Source: Thermoleophilia bacterium (GTDB taxonomy: Bacteria; Actinomycetota; Thermoleophilia; Gaiellales; SKUG01). Taken from it: a stretch of DNA of 8,900 bases. Each line of letters starts with the position of its first letter. The first letter of the stretch is position 1. The stretch spans positions 1 through 8,900 of the forward strand of contig JAOPYS010000025.1 in NCBI GenBank assembly GCA_025964465.1. The letters run 5' to 3'. The notes under the pieces were generated by a model. The model saw nothing but the letters and a program-made list of their open reading frames with translations. It searched no databases and was not told the origin of the DNA. Made by a program: the position numbers and the translations under genes. This document shows, in pieces, positions 6,042 to 8,900 of this stretch.

Positions 6042-6311
6042 CTACGCCGCCAGTTGGCGCGCGCCCTCGGCGGCGTCGTCGGCCGCAGCCTGTGCGCGCA
6101 TGTCCTGAAAGAGCGAGCCGGTCATGATCGAGCTGAGCGCCTTGCCTGCCGTGTGGTCGAGCAGCCAATTCTTGATCCGACCCCAGAGCGAGCCGTTGGA
6201 GACGTGCTCGCCGTTCACGTTCCACTCCGTCGGGCCGCCGCCGCTCGTCTGAAGCGCCGGGCGAGGCGCGCTCGGCAGGTGCGAAACGGGTGCACAGGAG
6301 GTGCAATTCAT
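6042..6311 (-). CDS. Unrecognised 89-residue small protein
   Basis: I do not recognise this protein. From the ATG at 6311 it reads MNCTSCAPVS, with a CxxC pair (C3, C6), then a Pro/Ser-rich part, a Gly-rich turn TSGGGPTEWNVNGEHVSNGS (22-41), an amphipathic helix with two Trp residues SLWGRIKNWLLDHTAGKALS (41-60), then SIMTGSLFQDM and a charged Ala-rich tail (72-89). From about codon 24 onward nearly every third base is G or C, the same coding signature as the neighbours, which is the main reason to call it real. AAGGGA sits seven bases before the ATG. An upstream ATG at 6497 in the same frame is poorer in codon use and ribosome binding. No signal peptide is evident. It stands alone between aroA and the CoA-binding gene, with inverted repeats on both sides. 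A chance ORF remains possible. Confidence 0.6.
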   Translation of the reverse strand: MNCTSCAPVSHLPSAPRPALQTSGGGPTEWNVNGEHVSNGSLWGRIKNWLLDHTAGKALSSIMTGSLFQDMRAQAAADDAAEGARQLAA

Positions 6312-6318
6312 CGGCGCG

Positions 6319-6324
6319 TCCCTT
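6319..6324 (-). promoter_or_regulatory. Ribosome binding site of the 89-residue gene
   Basis: AAGGGA on the minus strand, seven bases before the ATG at 6311, selects this start over upstream in-frame starts. The 216 bp between here and aroA (6312-6527) contain no other gene I can support, only the inverted repeats listed separately and a 10-bp palindrome GACGGCCGTC at 6333-6342. Confidence 0.5.
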
Positions 6325-6431
6325 GTCCGTGTGACGGCCGTCCGGGCTCGCCACGTGTCCAACCGAACATCGCGCCAGTGCAGGGGCTCGTTCCAGAACC
6401 GGCCACCCCTTGGCCGCCGATTGAGCTGCTG

Positions 6432-6449
6432 AGCACCGAATGCGGTGCT
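6432..6449 (-). terminator. Hairpin downstream of aroA
   Basis: AGCACCG (6432-6438) and CGGTGCT (6443-6449) form a 7-bp stem with a 4-nt loop, about 80 nt past the aroA stop on the minus strand. It has a compact terminator-like shape but no T-tract follows. Confidence 0.45.
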
Positions 6450-6470
6450 GGGGCAAGGAGTGCGAGCGAA

Positions 6471-6487
6471 GCTGTGCTCAGCACAGC
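6471..6487. repeat. 17-bp perfect palindrome downstream of aroA
   Basis: GCTGTGCTCAGCACAGC is an 8-bp inverted repeat around a single central base. As RNA it would form a 6-bp stem with a 5-nt loop, 41 nt past the aroA stop. As DNA such near-seamless symmetry also fits a dimeric repressor site. On the minus strand TTCGCTCG follows, a poor T-tract. Confidence 0.5.
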
Positions 6488-6527
6488 GAACGAGCAACGA
6501 CGCAGCATCCAGTGCCGCAGGCGGTGC

Positions 6528-7841
6528 TCAGCGGACTGCGATGGCGTCCAGGAGGTCGAAGAAGCCGGGGAAGGAGACGTCGACGCAGTCGGCGCCCTCG
6601 ATCGTGACGCCGTGGCGTGAGACGAGGCCGATGATGCCGCCGAGCATGGCGAGGCGGTGGTCGCCGGCGGCTTCCATCGTGCCGCCGTCGGGGCGGACGG
6701 AGGAGCCGCGGATGATGAACCCGTCCTTGAGCGGCTGGCACGAGATGCCCACGCGCTTGAGGGCCTGGGCGAGGTCGGCGATGCGGTCGCTCTCCTTCGC
6801 GCGCAGCTCCTCGGCGCCGCGCACGACGAACTCGCCACGGCGGAAGTGCGCGACCAGGGCCAGCACGGGCAGCTCGTCGATCATCCGTACGACGTCGGTG
6901 GTCTCGAGGAAGATCCGGCCCACGGTGGCGTGCTGGACCTCGAGGTCGACGACGGGCTCGCCGTCCTGCTCGCGGCGATTGCTCCCCGTGATGCGGCCAC
7001 CCATCGCCTCGACGACGTCCATGAACCCGCTGCGGCCCGGGCTGTCGATCACGCCGGGCAGGCGCAGCAGGGAGCCGCGAAGCAGCGTCGCGGCGGCGAT
7101 CAGCGGCGCAGCGGCGGAGGGGTCTGCGGGCACGCGCGTGTCGGGCAGCTCGATCGACTCGATCGGGTCGACGGAGACCTTGGACCCCCGCCGGCGGATC
7201 GTGGCGCCCGCGCGGCGCAGCATGCGCTCGGTGTGGTCGCGCAGCACGCCCGGTTCGACGACGGTCGTCTCCTCGCTCGCCCCGAGCCCCGCGAGCAGCA
7301 GCGCCGACTGCACCTGCGCGCTCGCGACGGCCAGCTCGACCTCGCCGCCGTGCAGTGGCCCGCCGCTGGTGACCACGATCGGCATGGTGCCGTCGGCCTC
7401 GGTCTCGACGCGCGCGCCCAGCTCCGACAGCGGGTCGGCCACGCGGCGCATGGGGCGACGCGACAGCGAGTCGTCACCGATGAGCGTGAACGTGCGCCCG
7501 GCCGGCTGCCCGGCGAGCAGGCCCGACAGCAGCCGCGCGAGCGTGCCCGCGTTGCGGCAGTCGATCGGCGCGCCGTCGGCCGGCGGCTGGATGCCCTGCA
7601 GGCCGACGCCGGTGACGACCACGCACGTCGGGTCGTCCTCGAAGCGCTCGACCGTGGCGCCGAGCTGCTCGATGGCCGCGAGCGTCGCGGCCACGTCGTC
7701 GCCCGTCGCGAGGTTCTCGATCCGCACGGGTCGCGTCGACGCGAGGGCGAGCAGCAACGCCCGGTGGGAGACGCTCTTGTCCCCCGGGAGGTGGACCTCG
7801 CCGCGGACGGCAGTGGCAGGTGCGACGTGGACGGTGCTCAT
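6528..7841 (-). CDS. aroA: 3-phosphoshikimate 1-carboxyvinyltransferase (EPSP synthase)
   Basis: AroA is the cytosolic sixth enzyme of the shikimate pathway; it transfers enolpyruvyl from PEP to shikimate-3-phosphate. The 437-residue length is normal. Visible motifs are LPGDKSVSHR (18-27), NAGTLARLL (97-105), DSLSRRPM (124-131), SAQVQSALLLAGL (174-186), the catalytic Asp in DELPVLA (322-328), RAKESDRI (347-354) with the catalytic Glu, GDHRLAML (393-400) and SFPGFF (423-428). The SAQV.SA loop, R.KESDR and SFPGFF pattern is that of the class II group, whose members are often glyphosate-tolerant. In the SAQV[K]SA loop a Gln (Q178) stands where many class II enzymes have Lys. The start ATG at 7841 lies 21 nt after the DAHP synthase stop, with only a weak ribosome binding site, suggesting coupled expression of the two aromatic genes. 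Confidence 0.97.
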   Translation of the reverse strand: MSTVHVAPATAVRGEVHLPGDKSVSHRALLLALASTRPVRIENLATGDDVAATLAAIEQLGATVERFEDDPTCVVVTGVGLQGIQPPADGAPIDCRNAGTLARLLSGLLAGQPAGRTFTLIGDDSLSRRPMRRVADPLSELGARVETEADGTMPIVVTSGGPLHGGEVELAVASAQVQSALLLAGLGASEETTVVEPGVLRDHTERMLRRAGATIRRRGSKVSVDPIESIELPDTRVPADPSAAAPLIAAATLLRGSLLRLPGVIDSPGRSGFMDVVEAMGGRITGSNRREQDGEPVVDLEVQHATVGRIFLETTDVVRMIDELPVLALVAHFRRGEFVVRGAEELRAKESDRIADLAQALKRVGISCQPLKDGFIIRGSSVRPDGGTMEAAGDHRLAMLGGIIGLVSRHGVTIEGADCVDVSFPGFFDLLDAIAVR

Positions 7842-7862
7842 CGGACGGTCGAGCCTACCGGC

Positions 7863-8711
7863 TCAGCGCAGCTCGAGGGCGACGGGCGCGGCCACCGTCG
7901 AACGGCGCCGGCCGACGGCGGCGAGGATCGGGTCCAGCGACGTCACGAGCGCGTCGAACGCCGCAGTCGTCAGCGCCTGCCCGGCATCCGACAGCGCGCT
8001 GTCGGGCACCTCGTGCACCTCCACCATGATCCCGTCCGCGCCGACGGCGGCCGCGGCGCGGGCCAGGTCGGGCACCCAGCGCGCCACGCCCGCCGGGTGC
8101 GACGGGTCGACGAGCACGGGCAGGTGCGTGCGCTCGCGCAGCACGGGGATGGCGGAGATGTCGAGCGTGAAGCGCGTGGCCGTCTCGAAGGTGCGGATGC
8201 CGCGCTCGACGAGCACGACGTCCTCGTTGCCCTCGGCCAGCAGGTAGTCGGCCGCGTCGAGCAGCTCGGCCACCGTGGCGCCGAAGCCGCGCTTGAGCAG
8301 CACCGGCAGGCCCGCGCGCGCGATCTCGCGCAGCAGCGGCCCGTTGGACATGTTGCGCGCCCCGACCTGGAGCATGTCGACCGAGCCGGCCACGAGCGCG
8401 ACGTCGCGCGGATCGAGCACCTCGGTCACGACGGGCAGGCCGGTGGCCTCGCGCGCGGCCACCAGGGGCGCGAGCCCCTCCACCCCGAGGCCCTGGAAGG
8501 AGTGCGGCGACGTGCGCGGCTTCCACGCCCCGCCGCGAAGCATCCCGGCGCCCGATCCGGCGATCGCCGAGGCGATCCGCAGCAGGCCGTCGCCGGGCTC
8601 CACCGCGCACGGGCCCGCGATGACGAGGAAATCCCCGTCGCCGACCGCGACGCCACCCGGTCCGATCGCGATGCGATGCCGGTCACCGGGTCGATGGGAG
8701 AGCTCGTGCAC
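7863..8711 (-). CDS. aroF: 3-deoxy-7-phosphoheptulonate (DAHP) synthase, type I-beta
   Basis: This enzyme condenses PEP and erythrose-4-phosphate to DAHP, the first step of aromatic amino acid synthesis. The 282 residues carry IAGPCAVE (31-38), RGGAWKPRTSPHSFQGLG (59-76), QVGARNMSN (115-123), LLKRGF (138-143), ERGIRTFE (169-176), DPSHPAG (202-208) and GIMVEVH (227-233). The four metal ligands are C35, H205, E231 and D242; their spacing (170, 26, 11) equals that of the Thermotoga maritima enzyme (C102, H272, E298, D309, recalled from the literature), implying that about 67 N-terminal residues are absent here. Those residues form the ferredoxin-like feedback domain in Thermotoga. The GTG at 8711 is the only usable start: an in-frame TAG lies four codons upstream (8723-8721) and AGGA sits seven bases before it. 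It is first in its transcription unit and 21 nt ahead of aroA. The symbol aroF is the common label for this family in Gram-positive annotations. Confidence 0.95.
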   Translation of the reverse strand: MHELSHRPGDRHRIAIGPGGVAVGDGDFLVIAGPCAVEPGDGLLRIASAIAGSGAGMLRGGAWKPRTSPHSFQGLGVEGLAPLVAAREATGLPVVTEVLDPRDVALVAGSVDMLQVGARNMSNGPLLREIARAGLPVLLKRGFGATVAELLDAADYLLAEGNEDVVLVERGIRTFETATRFTLDISAIPVLRERTHLPVLVDPSHPAGVARWVPDLARAAAAVGADGIMVEVHEVPDSALSDAGQALTTAAFDALVTSLDPILAAVGRRRSTVAAPVALELR

Positions 8712-8726
8712 GGCGTCATCCTAGGG

Positions 8727-8742
8727 CTCCGCGGGCGCGGAG
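8727..8742 (-). other. Hairpin just upstream of the DAHP synthase ribosome binding site
   Basis: CTCCGCG (8727-8733) and CGCGGAG (8736-8742) are perfectly complementary; as RNA this gives a 6-bp stem with a 4-nt loop. On the minus strand it ends about five bases before the AGGA used for the GTG at 8711, so it could influence translation initiation of the DAHP synthase. Confidence 0.4.
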
Positions 8743-8778
8743 ATGCCCGAGCTGCGCGGCAGGGCTCCGAGCAAGGGC

Positions 8779-8807
8779 TTGCCAAAGCTTCGATCATGTT
8801 GCATGTT
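8779..8807 (+). promoter_or_regulatory. Weak candidate promoter for the divergent gene
   Basis: TTGCCA (8779-8784) and CATGTT (8802-8807) are 17 bp apart, the usual -35/-10 spacing; the -10 matches the consensus at only three of six bases, including the key A2 and T6. It lies about 45 bp before the plus-strand start at 8853. This is a guess from spacing alone. Confidence 0.2.
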
Positions 8808-8808
8808 G
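8795..8808. repeat. Tandem CATGTTG repeat between divergent genes
   Basis: CATGTTG occurs twice back to back (8795-8801 and 8802-8808) in the 141-bp gap between the DAHP synthase gene and the plus-strand gene. The stretch is relatively A+T-rich for this window, as expected for a promoter/operator zone. Confidence 0.5.
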
Positions 8809-8852
8809 GACGTATCGCAAGTCGCAGGTCCCCCCGCCAGCGAGGCCCCACC

Positions 8853-8900
8853 ATGAGCTCCTCCCAGCACCACACGCCGATGCCGCCCCTCGATGCCGAC
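8853..8900 (+). CDS. N-terminus of a divergent gene of unknown function
   Basis: An ATG at 8853 opens a frame that stays open to the right edge, giving the 16 residues MSSSQHHTPMPPLDAD. GAGG at 8842-8845 lies seven bases before it, a good ribosome binding site, and the frame is G/C-rich at third positions. It would be transcribed away from the DAHP synthase gene, sharing the 141-bp control region. Nothing in these residues identifies a family; there is no signal peptide in the visible part. Confidence 0.5.
   Translation, partial: MSSSQHHTPMPPLDAD

Larger units (their letters stand above)
6428..6532. repeat. 11-bp inverted repeat pair, one arm over the aroA stop
   Basis: GCTGAGCACCG (6428-6438) and CGGTGCTCAGC (6522-6532) are perfect reverse complements 83 bp apart. 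The right copy covers the aroA stop codon (6528-6530). The left copy can instead pair locally with 6443-6449, and the palindrome at 6471-6487 lies between them, so alternative folds are possible in the aroA 3' region. Confidence 0.6.

Noticed and set aside
5998..6620. Other overlapping frames on both strands in the aroA to CoA-binding gap (for example 5998-6456 minus and 6006-6620 plus).
   Set aside because: They lack the third-position G/C bias and ribosome binding site that the 6042-6311 minus frame has, and they overlap it.
6445..8247. A 600-residue Ser/Arg-rich open frame on the plus strand.
   Set aside because: It is antisense to aroA and the DAHP synthase gene, both unmistakable, and has shadow-type composition.
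8721..8804. A possible 27-residue leader peptide upstream of the DAHP synthase gene, ending in TAG over its ribosome binding site.
   Set aside because: There is no ribosome binding site before its ATG and it has only one aromatic residue (a single Phe), so it does not look like an aromatic amino acid attenuator peptide.

Overview
The window is very G+C-rich, about 70% by eye. It looks like ordinary chromosome from a high-G+C actinobacterium, most likely the class Thermoleophilia (Solirubrobacter/Conexibacter/Patulibacter type). That placement is an inference from base composition, GTG starts, a DUF3352-like lipoprotein and a cytidylate kinase-acyltransferase fusion. I see no IS element, phage gene, tRNA, rRNA or CRISPR array.

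All but one of the genes lie on the minus strand, so in reading order (right to left) they are: a type I-beta DAHP synthase (8711-7863) and EPSP synthase aroA (7841-6528), which are the first and sixth steps of the shikimate pathway; a structured spacer and an unrecognised 89-residue protein (6311-6042); a YccU-type CoA-binding protein (5882-5400); a cytidylate kinase fused to a PlsC-type acyltransferase (5389-3980); an unrecognised 146-residue helical protein (3866-3426); a YbjQ/UPF0145 protein (3412-3089); the double GTPase Der (3050-1521); glycerol-3-phosphate dehydrogenase gpsA (1456-419); and the N-terminus of a lipoprotein cut by the window edge (295-1). At the far right one probable gene starts divergently on the plus strand (8853 onward).

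The core order aro genes, cmk, plsC, der, gpsA is a widespread housekeeping arrangement. GpsA supplies glycerol-3-phosphate, PlsC makes phosphatidate, Cmk supplies CDP and hence CTP for CDP-diacylglycerol, and Der matures the 50S ribosomal subunit. Spacings of 10 to 40 nt between several neighbours suggest long co-transcripts. Hairpins at 6432-6449, 6471-6487, 5973-6013, 3904-3964 and 325-360 mark likely ends or control points.

The points that deserve a second look are the kinase-acyltransferase fusion, the orphan small gene with inverted repeats on both sides, the alternative-pairing repeats at the aroA stop codon, the divergent nucleotide-binding motifs in the second GTPase domain of Der, and the missing regulatory domain of the DAHP synthase. 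I found no convincing defence, mobile or biosynthetic system.
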